64,000 nucleotides of DNA from Streptomyces brevispora (GTDB lineage Bacteria; Actinomycetota; Actinomycetes; Streptomycetales; Streptomycetaceae): contig NZ_VIWW01000001.1 in assembly GCF_007829885.1 (NCBI RefSeq), positions 1,798,001-1,862,000 on the forward strand, in the 5' to 3' direction. Shown one piece after another: positions 27,028 through 34,383 of the stretch (its first letter is position 1; each line of letters begins with the position of its first letter). Below the pieces are notes generated by a model. That model ran no database searches, had not been told where the DNA came from, and saw nothing but the letters and a program-made list of their open reading frames with translations. The position numbers and the translations under genes are program-made.

Positions 27028-27798
27028 CTACTTGCCCGCGAGGTAGCCGCCGTCGACCGGCAGCGTCACGCCCGTGACCATCCGCGCATGGTCGGAGCAG
27101 AGCCACACGACGGCGTCCGCCTGGTCCTCCGGCTCGGCCAGCACTCCCATCGGGATGCCCGCCAGGATGCTGTTCCTGAACTCATCGCCGGGGTTCTGCT
27201 CGAAGGCGTTCATCATCATCGGGGTGGCCGTGGAGCCGGGGGCGAGTGCGTTGACCCGGATGCCCTTGGGCGCGTAGTCCATGGCGACGTTCCGGGTCAT
27301 GCCGACCACGCCGAACTTGGCTGCGGTGTAGGGCGCGTTGTAGGCGATGCCGATCAACCCGGCGCCGGAGGCGGTGTTGACGATCGACCCGCCCCCGTTC
27401 TCCTCCATCGCGCGCACCTCGTGCTTCAGGCAGTAGAAGACGCTGTAGAGGCTGACCTTCATCACGCGGTCCCAGACCGCGCTGTCCATGTCGCCGATCG
27501 GCGCGAAGACCCCGTTGGTGCCCGCGTTGTTGAAGGCGAAGTCCAGCTTCCCGAAGGCGGACACCGTCGCGTCGACGAGCGCCTCGACCTGCGCCTCGTC
27601 GCTGACGTCGCAGCGCAGGAACGCCGCGGTGCCGCCCTCCTCCTCGATCTTCGCGACCGTCTCGGTACCGGCCGTCTCGTCGATGTCCGAGACCATCACA
27701 GAGGCTCCGGCCCGGGCCAGGGCGATCGCGGCCGCCTGCCCGATGCCAGACCCTGCGCCGGTCACCAGGCCGGCCTTGTCACTCATCGAGCTCGTCAC
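27028..27798 (-). CDS. SDR-family oxidoreductase (operon A)
   Basis: A 256-residue classical SDR: GLVTGAGSGIGQAAAIALAR, SDIDE, NNAG, and the catalytic YTAAKFGVVGMTRNVAMDYA, ending with the usual DGGYLAGK. GTG at 27798 is preferred because AAGGGAG lies 9 bases upstream; ATG at 27786 is the alternative. It follows the lyase-superfamily gene by 141 bases. No counterpart remains in operon B. Confidence 0.87.
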   Translation of the reverse strand: MTSSMSDKAGLVTGAGSGIGQAAAIALARAGASVMVSDIDETAGTETVAKIEEEGGTAAFLRCDVSDEAQVEALVDATVSAFGKLDFAFNNAGTNGVFAPIGDMDSAVWDRVMKVSLYSVFYCLKHEVRAMEENGGGSIVNTASGAGLIGIAYNAPYTAAKFGVVGMTRNVAMDYAPKGIRVNALAPGSTATPMMMNAFEQNPGDEFRNSILAGIPMGVLAEPEDQADAVVWLCSDHARMVTGVTLPVDGGYLAGK

Positions 27799-27939
27799 GA
27801 ATCAGACTCCCTTGTCAGATCGGCTGCGGCGACGCGAGGGCGCCGCCAGGGTCCGCCCGGCCGGGGGGTAGGGGTCCCGGCCGAGCGATCCGTGAGCTGC
27901 CGGAGCCGGTGCGGCCCCGGCAGCCCACGGGGTGGGTCG

Positions 27940-28899
27940 TCAGTACGTCTCTCCTGCGTGTGCGCTGCTCTCGTAGTCGCGCTGCGCGTCCTCCGGGAGG
28001 TACTTCTCCTCAATGCGACGCACCTCCTCGGAGGAGGGGCGGCCGAACATGGCGCCCCAGCCGATGTCGTACTTCGTCCCGGCGTCGCCGTTCACCTTCT
28101 GGAGGTACTCGGGGAAGCCCGTCGCCTCGCCGCTCTCGATGGCGTCGACCATGAAGTGGTAGACCTCGCGGACCCCGGGCAGGAAGACGGGCAGCGACTG
28201 CACCGCCTGCCTCATCGCCGTCATCTCGGCGACCGTCCTGGTCCCGATCATCGGGACGCCGACGACGTACGCGGGGCCAGGCGTCTCCTTGAGGGCGATC
28301 TCGGCCTGCTCCCACGTGTGGAAGCCCTCGTAGAAGATGACGTCCGCGCCGGTCTCGGCCTTGTAGAGCTGCGCGCGGCGGATCGCCTCCTCGAGGCCGC
28401 CGCCGGCCGCCCCGTACCCGTCGGTGCGCGCGACGATGACGAAGTCCTCGTCGAGCTTGTCACGCGCGTCGCACGCGGCGTTCAGTCGACCGATCGCCTC
28501 GACGTCGGAGACGAGCTCGACGCCAGCGACACCGCCCGACTTCTTCGGCTCGCGCTGGTCCTCGATGTGGATGCCCGCGACACCGGCGTCGATGAACTCG
28601 AGCACCGTGCGCTGCACGTTGAGGGGCGCACCGTAGCCGGTGTCGCCGTCGCAGTAGATCGGGATGTCGGCAGCGCGCGCCGTGCGGCGCGCGAGGTCGA
28701 CGACCTCGGTCATGGTGAGCCAGCCGACGTCGGAGATGCCCTGCCACCAGGCCGACACCCCGCCGGAGAGCTGGAACGCGCCGAAGCCCGCGTGCTGCGC
28801 CATCTGGGCGTGGATCGGGACCGAGCCGAGCGGCAGCAGCTCGGTCTTCTCGCTCTCGAAGACCCCACGCAGCGCCTTGCCAGGAGAGCTCAGGCTCAT
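27940..28899 (-). CDS. Isocitrate lyase/PEP mutase-superfamily protein (operon A)
   Basis: A 319-residue TIM-barrel protein. Landmarks are GAFQLSGGVSAWWQGISDVG, the metal-binding IYCDGDTGYGAPLNVQRTV, and GIHIEDQREPKKSGG. Family members cleave or form C-C or P-C bonds next to a 2-oxo or 2-hydroxy acid carboxylate. The mobile active-site loop, KKCGH or KRCGH in isocitrate and methylisocitrate lyases, is KKSGG here, so the catalytic cysteine is missing and those activities are unlikely. The stop overlaps nothing downstream, but its start overlaps the cupin gene stop by four bases. The operon B copy at 32875-33834 is closely similar. Confidence 0.85.
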   Translation of the reverse strand: MSLSSPGKALRGVFESEKTELLPLGSVPIHAQMAQHAGFGAFQLSGGVSAWWQGISDVGWLTMTEVVDLARRTARAADIPIYCDGDTGYGAPLNVQRTVLEFIDAGVAGIHIEDQREPKKSGGVAGVELVSDVEAIGRLNAACDARDKLDEDFVIVARTDGYGAAGGGLEEAIRRAQLYKAETGADVIFYEGFHTWEQAEIALKETPGPAYVVGVPMIGTRTVAEMTAMRQAVQSLPVFLPGVREVYHFMVDAIESGEATGFPEYLQKVNGDAGTKYDIGWGAMFGRPSSEEVRRIEEKYLPEDAQRDYESSAHAGETY

Positions 28900-29423
28900 G
28901 CTGCGGCCCCCTCGGCGGTGTTGAAGCCGACGGTGACGACGATGTAGACGCAGTCCTCGTCGTAGGGGTTCTTCCAGGCGTGGGGCACGCCGGCCATGAC
29001 GAGCAGGTCGCCGGGCACGAGGGTGCGCTTCTTGCCGCCCGGGAGCACCAGGTCGACCTTGCCGGAGATGACGACCTCGTAGTCGATGGTGTCGCTGGCG
29101 TGCATCCCGGCGTCGCCGTCGTCCTCGGTCGCGGACATGCTCTCGTCGAGGGTCGAGGCGTCGACCTCGCCCGACGAGTGCGCCGGGAAGCTGCTGACGC
29201 CGAAGGTGGACCCGTTCGGCCCGGCCAGGGAGACCTTGGTGGGCGGCGCCCCGAAGGAGGTCTTGCTGTGGCCGCCCTCGACGGCCCAGTAGAAGGCGCC
29301 GGCGGACACGCCGGGGAAGTCGAACTCGGCGGCAGGGCCCGGGTCGAGGAAGTCTGCCTCGCCCGCCTCGTTCCGGCCGGCGACGACCAGGCGGAACCTC
29401 TTGGGGTCGGGGAACGTGCTCAT
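28896..29423 (-). CDS. Cupin-domain protein (operon A)
   Basis: A 175-residue protein. The C-terminal half is a cupin barrel: HASDTIDYEVVISGKVDLVL (first motif, with His and Glu) and LVPGDLLVMAGVPHAWKNP (second motif, with His). It belongs to a group of small single-cupin proteins common in actinobacterial catabolic clusters, of unproven function; a metal-dependent isomerase, hydrolase or dioxygenase role is possible. It lies between the monooxygenase gene (74 bases upstream) and the lyase-superfamily gene, which it overlaps by four bases. The operon B paralogue is 33831-34352, and a third degenerate copy lies at 35736-35830. Confidence 0.85.
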   Translation of the reverse strand: MSTFPDPKRFRLVVAGRNEAGEADFLDPGPAAEFDFPGVSAGAFYWAVEGGHSKTSFGAPPTKVSLAGPNGSTFGVSSFPAHSSGEVDASTLDESMSATEDDGDAGMHASDTIDYEVVISGKVDLVLPGGKKRTLVPGDLLVMAGVPHAWKNPYDEDCVYIVVTVGFNTAEGAAA

Positions 29424-29497
29424 GCCTCTGCGCTCCTTTGCGAAGGACGGGGAAGGGGGACCGGCCGGGCGCCTCGGCGCCCGGCCGGGGTGGGGTG

Positions 29498-30682
29498 TCA
29501 GGCGCGCAGGCCGATCTCCTGCATCAGGGGGAAGATCTGCTGGTCCATGCGGTCCAGGCCCTCGTCGTAATCGACCATCCCGGTGCAGATGCCCGTGATG
29601 CCGGCGTCGTAGAGCTTCTGCAGGCCCTCGGCGATCATCTCGGGGGTGCCGACCAGCGGGGTCAGGCCGGCGCGCAGGAAGATGCGGACGGACTCGTCCT
29701 GGCGGGGGTCGTTGCTCTGCTTGTAGACATCCCAGTCCATGCTGCGGGCGTCGCCCGTCATGCAGATCTGCTGGTAGCGCACGGCGCTCTCCCAGTCGCC
29801 CTTGTCCTCGACGTAACGGACGTAGTCCCAGGCTTCCTTCTCGGTGTCCTTGCACACGATGTGGACGCCCGCCCACAGGGCCAGGTCCTCGCGGCCGGCC
29901 GCGTCGGCGTTGGCGCGCAGCTTGCTCACGATCGGCTTCGCGGCGCCCACGTTCGGGATCTGCGCGAAGAGGATGTTGGCGTGGTTGAACGCGAACTGCT
30001 GGCCGGCCGGGCTGGCGCCCGCGCTCATCACCAGGGGGCCGGGGGTCTGGACCGGCTGGGGGTAGGACTGCGCGCCCTCCAGGTTGTAGTACTTGCCCTG
30101 GAAGTCGAACTCGTAGTCGTCGCCCTCGGTCTTCCACAGGCGCTCGACGACGGTCATCCACTCCTCGGCGACCTCGTAGCGCTCGTCGTGCGGGGGCAGG
30201 TCCACGCCGAACATCCGGAACTCCGGCTCGAAGTACCCGGCGGTCGCGTTCAGGCCGAAGCGGCCACCGCTGATGTGGTCGACCGTGGCGGCCATCTTGG
30301 CGGCCATCAGCGGGTGGAAGAACGGCACGTGACAGGTGGTGAAGATGCCGATGTTCTCCGTGGCCTCGGCCAGGCCGGCCGCCCAGGTGAACGTCTCGAA
30401 CTGGCGGCCCCAGGGGCGGTCCGGGCCGGACAGGCCCTGCCAGCGGGCGATCGGGACGAACGCGTCGACGCCGTAGCGGTCGGCCTTCTGCGCGAGGCCC
30501 TTGATCTCATCCCAGTCGCCGAGCTTGATCATGTCGTCGGCGAAGCTCAGGCCGCCCTGACCGGTGGAGACGTTCGCGCCGAAGATCGCGACCTTGAACT
30601 TGTTCGGGCCGTCGAGGATCGGGCGCTTGTCGCGCTCGACGGTGTGGTCGAGCTTCGTCTCCGGGGGTGCGACAGCGGTCAT
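29498..30682 (-). CDS. Luciferase-like FMN-dependent monooxygenase (operon A, first gene)
   Basis: A 394-residue bacterial-luciferase-family (LLM) protein. Typical sequences are FETFTWAAGLAEATENIGIF, AAKMAATVDHISGGRFGLNA, and SAGASPAGQQFAF, with FGVDLPPHDERYEVAEEWMT between them. The layout is closest to the RutA/SfnG/alkanesulfonate monooxygenase branch, whose members use FMNH2 from a separate reductase to cleave C-N, C-S or similar bonds. The flavin reductase gene at the end of the operon is the obvious partner. ATG at 30682 is preceded by GGAGAG. A 28-nt element shared with operon B lies 119-146 bases upstream of the start. The substrate cannot be deduced. Confidence 0.88.
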   Translation of the reverse strand: MTAVAPPETKLDHTVERDKRPILDGPNKFKVAIFGANVSTGQGGLSFADDMIKLGDWDEIKGLAQKADRYGVDAFVPIARWQGLSGPDRPWGRQFETFTWAAGLAEATENIGIFTTCHVPFFHPLMAAKMAATVDHISGGRFGLNATAGYFEPEFRMFGVDLPPHDERYEVAEEWMTVVERLWKTEGDDYEFDFQGKYYNLEGAQSYPQPVQTPGPLVMSAGASPAGQQFAFNHANILFAQIPNVGAAKPIVSKLRANADAAGREDLALWAGVHIVCKDTEKEAWDYVRYVEDKGDWESAVRYQQICMTGDARSMDWDVYKQSNDPRQDESVRIFLRAGLTPLVGTPEMIAEGLQKLYDAGITGICTGMVDYDEGLDRMDQQIFPLMQEIGLRA

Positions 30683-30786
30683 CGTTCTCTCCACTTCGTC
30701 GTGGTGCGTCCTGGCAGGGAAGATGGGGCCGGCGGCCACGCCTGGCCCCTCTCAAAGCAGGAATGTAGGTGTTGTCCGGGGTCACA

Positions 30787-30828
30787 ACGTCACGGTCAGG
30801 GACGCCATCAGGGCGGGAAAACGCGCCA
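30787..30828 (-). promoter_or_regulatory. Conserved upstream element of operon A
   Basis: Bases 30801-30828 (beginning GACGCCATCA and ending GGAAAACGCGCCA) match 35973-36000 at 25 of 28 positions; similarity continues weakly to 30787. It lies 119-146 bases upstream of the first gene of operon A, so it probably contains a shared promoter or activator site. The AraC-type protein at 36319 is a candidate binder. Confidence 0.6.
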
Positions 30829-30985
30829 CTTGTCCGCGTACCCGTCTCTGAGTGGCTCTGGCAAGGGTTTGGTAGCTGAAGACCATCTCGGTGTCATGGT
30901 CGGCAGGTCCGCGCGGCAGGTCGCCAGGCCGTGCCACTGCGTCGTAGGGCGGTAACGACGTTCACAGGAAGAACAACCTCGCCGA

Positions 30986-31510
30986 CTACTTGACGCCGAC
31001 CGACTCCGCGTCGACGAGCTCCCGGAACTTCGCGCCGTGCCAAACGAGTGGCTCGTTCTCGCCGACGCCGAGCTGTTTCACCTCGAGCAGAGCCAACCAG
31101 TGGTCGCCCGCCTCGGAAACCTCGTGGATCGAGCACTCGAGCCACAGCGCTGCGTCGTCGATGTAGACGGCGCCCTCGTCGCGGACCTCGATCACAACCT
31201 GCTCAAAACGAGCGGCGCGGTCCTTGCTTGCGAGTTTACGGAGCAGATCGCCCTGGTCCTTACCGAATATCGATACGCCGAGTGAGTCGGCGTCCTTGAT
31301 CGCCCCCCAGGTCTCGGACGACTTCTGCACCGCGACCGCGACGAGACACGGTTCGAGTGAAACGCCCACCATGAAAGACGACGCGACGAGCGCGTGCTTC
31401 TCGCCGCCGATGTCGACCGCGAGCACCGCCACACCGGACGGGAACTGCGCGAACGTGTGTCGCACGACCATCGGGTCGTCGCCGAATGCACACACCTTGG
31501 ACTGGGTCAT
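30986..31510 (-). CDS. Flavin reductase, two-component monooxygenase partner (operon B)
   Basis: A 174-residue homologue of the operon A reductase: FAQFPSGVAVLAVDI, SSFMVGVSLEPCLVAVAVQK, GDHWLALLEVKQLGVGENEP. AAAGGAGG nine bases before ATG 31510 is a strong ribosome binding site. It probably supplies reduced FMN to the monooxygenase at 34384-35568. In operon B it stands about 830 bases downstream of the riboflavin kinase gene, separated by a region with an SDR relic, so it may need its own promoter. Confidence 0.87.
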   Translation of the reverse strand: MTQSKVCAFGDDPMVVRHTFAQFPSGVAVLAVDIGGEKHALVASSFMVGVSLEPCLVAVAVQKSSETWGAIKDADSLGVSIFGKDQGDLLRKLASKDRAARFEQVVIEVRDEGAVYIDDAALWLECSIHEVSEAGDHWLALLEVKQLGVGENEPLVWHGAKFRELVDAESVGVK

Positions 31511-32127
31511 CAATTTTCCTCCTTTCGCGGGGCGCAAGCACGGATCCCACGGTCCGCCCCGTCGTCTGCCCGATCACGTCCATGTGACCGAGATGGGAAC
31601 ACTGCAAGGCTCTGGTCTGCCAGAGGTAAAAGAATTGCCGTTCCGGCTACCTGAATTCCGGACACGTTTGCCTTGTCTGCGGAATCTCGCTCTCCAACGC
31701 TGCCGCAAGAAAGACTATCTGTGCGCGGAGCGAATCACTTGCGCTGAATAGAGGGGCGAGGTCGCCAGCCTGCATGACGCTCGCAGCGTTGCCTGCGCAC
31801 ACTTCAGGCTGACTTCGGCGAGACCCGCTCCGGTGAAGACTGCAACCCGGCTACCAAAGCCGAGTTTTTCTGTCCAGCCATCGCGTGCACTTTTTCACGT
31901 TATGAACTATCGGTGTATTCGTTTATCGGTGAGATGTCCGCCATCAATTGACAGGGGCGCATCTCGCTTGCGCGGAAAACAGCCACATGACTGCATTCGC
32001 CCGATCTCCTGATTCAGGCAACACGCTAATTCCCGATCCCCGCCTGCTCGATCACGCCGCCGAACTCCTTCACCGTCACCCGCCTGTCGACCGTTCCCGG
32101 TCCTTGCACCCGACCCGAAAAACGTCG
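31511..32127. other. Gap between reductase and kinase genes of operon B, with relics
   Basis: Apart from the SDR relic at 31790-31881 this stretch has no gene I can support. The base composition is less GC-rich and codon bias is lost in all frames, as expected for decayed DNA of foreign origin. Confidence 0.5.
31790..31881 (-). pseudogene. Relic of an SDR gene (operon B)
   Basis: From an ATG at 31881 the minus strand reads MAGQK, then after a 5-A run the frame shifts and gives LGFGSRVAVFTGAG. This matches the start of the operon A SDR at 26025-26957 (LDFGGRVAIVTGAG). Similarity is lost right after TGAG. A missing A in the homopolymer and a large deletion explain the pattern. Its place before the flavin reductase gene is the same as in operon A. 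Confidence 0.65.
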
Positions 32128-32346
32128 TCAGCTCGGCTTCGGCACGCCGACCGCACGATGCGGGGACGTCGGCGCGGAGCCCTCTGAATCTGCCGCGAAG
32201 AGGCAAGCGGACGTCATGCTTCGGCTGAGTCCGACTCGCCGTGCGAGCAGGCCGACGTCGATCCGTGCGCGCCCGGCGCGACGCTGCGCCTCCACAGCGG
32301 CCACAACGCGCAGAATCGCCCACCGAGGCGGCCGACGCCGGGTCAT
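32128..32346 (-). CDS. Possible small protein coupled to riboflavin kinase
   Basis: A 72-codon frame starts at ATG 32346, overlapping the kinase stop by ATGA. It reads ILRVVAAVEAQRRAGRARID then VGLLARRVGLSRSMTSA, which has the spacing of a winged or simple helix-turn-helix. The last third (after ACLF) looks random, so it may be a truncated regulator. Codon bias is weak. I give it because of the coupled start, not from recognised homology. Confidence 0.3.
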   Translation of the reverse strand: MTRRRPPRWAILRVVAAVEAQRRAGRARIDVGLLARRVGLSRSMTSACLFAADSEGSAPTSPHRAVGVPKPS

Positions 32347-32855
32347 CGCGTGCCCGCTTCGAGCGAGATTGACGTCGCCCAGTTGCGGACATCCTCAACG
32401 TCTCTCGCCAACTGCCCCACAAGGTCCTCGACGTCACGAAACCGGCGTTGCGAGCGGAGCCGGTTCACGAGATGGACCGATATTTCCCGGTCGTACAGCT
32501 CGATCTCCACGTCGAGAAGATGGGCTTCGAGGAGTCGCTGGCCGTGGCGGCCGTAAAAGGTGGTTCTCCGTCCGATGGAGACCGCAGCAGGCCAGTGCCG
32601 GCCGTCATCCTCCGTGACAACTACGGCGGACCAGACACCGTCGAGGCGAGCGCTCATCGCCATGGTGAGGTTGGCGGTGGGAAAACCCAGCAGTCGTCCG
32701 CGGGCATCGCCATGTTGGACGACGCCGGTGACAACCTGGTCCTGTGACTGAACGCTTTCGATCGCGAACGGCCGGCTCGCTGTCAGGCGCCTGGTCGAGC
32801 TCTGCCGCGTTATCTGCCGCAATGGGATTCTCCTCGGTGCGGTCAAGGTCCACAT
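32343..32855 (-). CDS. Stand-alone riboflavin kinase (FMN synthesis)
   Basis: A 170-residue protein matching only the kinase half of RibF: VVQHGDARGRLLGFPTANLT (the conserved GxxxGFPTAN motif), DGVWSAVV, AVSIGRRTTFYG, LEAHLLDVEIELYDREISVH and a final RLRSQRRF. It lacks the FMN adenylyltransferase domain that bacterial RibF enzymes carry, so it would make FMN without converting it to FAD. It starts 20 bases after the lyase-superfamily gene of operon B, and FMN is the cofactor of the operon's monooxygenase. The first 45 residues are poorly conserved; the true start may be further in. Confidence 0.8.
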   Translation of the reverse strand: MWTLTAPRRIPLRQITRQSSTRRLTASRPFAIESVQSQDQVVTGVVQHGDARGRLLGFPTANLTMAMSARLDGVWSAVVVTEDDGRHWPAAVSIGRRTTFYGRHGQRLLEAHLLDVEIELYDREISVHLVNRLRSQRRFRDVEDLVGQLARDVEDVRNWATSISLEAGTR

Positions 32856-32874
32856 CAGTTCACGAGCCGCGTCA

Positions 32875-33834
32875 TCAGTAGTGCTCTTCGACGTGGGCGT
32901 GGTTGTCGTAGTCGCGCTGGGCGCTCTGCGGGAGGTACTTCTCCTCCGTCTCGCGCACGTAGTCGGTCGACGGGCGCCCGAACATGGCGCCCCAGCCGAC
33001 GTCGTAATGCGTGCCGGCATCGGCACCCATGCGGTCGAGGTACGCGGCGAAAGGCGTGGCCTCGCCCGACTCCTTGACGTCGGCCAGCAGTCGCCACACC
33101 TCGTGGATGCCCGGCAGAACGAACGGAACAGGCTGGATCGCCTGCCCCAGCGCGGTCATCTCGGCGACGGTCCTACGGCCGATCATCCCCACGCTGACGG
33201 CGTATGCCGGTCCGGGCGTCTCCTTCAGCGCGAGCTCGGCCTGTTCCCACGTGTGCATGCCTTCGAAGAAGATGACGTCGGCGCCGGTCTCGGCCTTGTA
33301 GAGCTGCGCGCGGCGGATCGCCTCGTCGACGCCGCCGCCGGCGGCACCGTAGCCGTCGGTGCGGGCGACGATCACGAAATCCTCGTCGAGCTTGTCACGC
33401 GCGTCGCCCGCGGCGTTCAGCCGCCCGATCGCCTCGGCGTCGGACACGAGTTCGATGCCGGCGACACCACCCGACTTCTTCGGTTCGCGCTGGTCCTCGA
33501 TGTGGATGCCGCCGACACCGGCGTTGATGAACTCGGCCACCGTGCGCTGCACATTGATCGGCGCGCCGAAACCGGTGTCGGCATCGCAGTAGATCGGGAT
33601 GTCTGCAGCGCGCGCCGTGCGCTTCGCGTGATCGACCACCTCGGTCAGGGTGAGCCACCCCACATCCGAGATGCCCTGCCACCATGCCGACATCCCGCCC
33701 GAGAGCTGGAAGGCCCCGAAGCCCGCGTGCTGCGCCATCGCCGAGTGGATCGGCAGCGAACCGAACGGCACCAGCGCCGTCTCCTCGCTCTCGAAGACCG
33801 CGCGCAGCGCCTTGCCGGGGGCAGTGAGGGTCAC
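32875..33834 (-). CDS. Isocitrate lyase/PEP mutase-superfamily protein (operon B)
   Basis: A 319-residue paralogue of the operon A protein, of the same length. It has GAFQLSGGMSAWWQGISDVG, IYCDADTGFGAPINVQRTV and GIHIEDQREPKKSGG, with the same loss of the KKCGH cysteine. Its start overlaps the cupin stop by four bases, as in operon A. Divergence from copy A is spread along the protein, including the C-terminal quarter. Both copies keep every metal-binding acidic residue I can see, so both are probably functional. Confidence 0.85.
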   Translation of the reverse strand: MTLTAPGKALRAVFESEETALVPFGSLPIHSAMAQHAGFGAFQLSGGMSAWWQGISDVGWLTLTEVVDHAKRTARAADIPIYCDADTGFGAPINVQRTVAEFINAGVGGIHIEDQREPKKSGGVAGIELVSDAEAIGRLNAAGDARDKLDEDFVIVARTDGYGAAGGGVDEAIRRAQLYKAETGADVIFFEGMHTWEQAELALKETPGPAYAVSVGMIGRRTVAEMTALGQAIQPVPFVLPGIHEVWRLLADVKESGEATPFAAYLDRMGADAGTHYDVGWGAMFGRPSTDYVRETEEKYLPQSAQRDYDNHAHVEEHY

Positions 33835-34352
33835 GATGCCACCGCCGGGGAGTTGAAGCCGACGGTCACGACGATGTACACGCAGTCCTCGTCGTAAGGG
33901 TTCTTCCAGGCGTGGGGAACGCCCGCCATCACGAGCAGGTCACCCGGAACGAGCGTGCGCTTCTTGCCGCCGGGGAGCACGAGGTCGACCTTGCCCGAGA
34001 TCACGACCTCGTAGTCGATGGTGTCGCTCGCATGCATTCCGGCGTCGCCGTCGTCATCGGTGACGGTCATGCTGTCGCCGAGATCGTTGGCCCCCACCTC
34101 ACCCGACGAGTGCGCCGGGAAGCTGCTCACGCCGAAGGTGGATCCATTGGGTCCTGCCAGAGCGACCCTGGTCGGCGGGGCACCGAAGCTCTCCTTGCTG
34201 TGGCCGCCTTCGACGGCCCAGTAGAACGCACCTGCGGACACGCCGGGGAAGTCGAACTCGGCGGCAGGGCCCGCGTCGAGGAAGTCGGCGCCGCCGGACT
34301 CGGTCGGGCCCGCGACGACGAGCCGAAACTGCTTGGGGTCAGGGAATGTCAT
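33831..34352 (-). CDS. Cupin-domain protein (operon B)
   Basis: A 173-residue paralogue of the operon A cupin. Motif 1 is HASDTIDYEVVISGKVDLVL and motif 2 LVPGDLLVMAGVPHAWKNP, both unchanged from copy A, while the N-terminal half and the very end (FNSPAVAS) differ. The strict conservation of the barrel suggests a specific catalytic or binding task in the pathway. It starts 31 bases after the monooxygenase gene and overlaps the next gene by four bases. Confidence 0.85.
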   Translation of the reverse strand: MTFPDPKQFRLVVAGPTESGGADFLDAGPAAEFDFPGVSAGAFYWAVEGGHSKESFGAPPTRVALAGPNGSTFGVSSFPAHSSGEVGANDLGDSMTVTDDDGDAGMHASDTIDYEVVISGKVDLVLPGGKKRTLVPGDLLVMAGVPHAWKNPYDEDCVYIVVTVGFNSPAVAS

Positions 34353-34383
34353 CTGCCTTCACTCCTCCGTGAATGGCCGGACG

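Noticed and set aside
27940..28899. True isocitrate lyase (glyoxylate shunt) or methylisocitrate lyase
   Set aside because: The KKCGH loop is KKSGG, the protein is shorter than isocitrate lyase, and no malate synthase or methylcitrate genes are adjacent.
26515..28947. 810-codon plus-strand frame
   Set aside because: Antisense to the SDR and lyase-superfamily genes; residue composition is typical of a complement frame.
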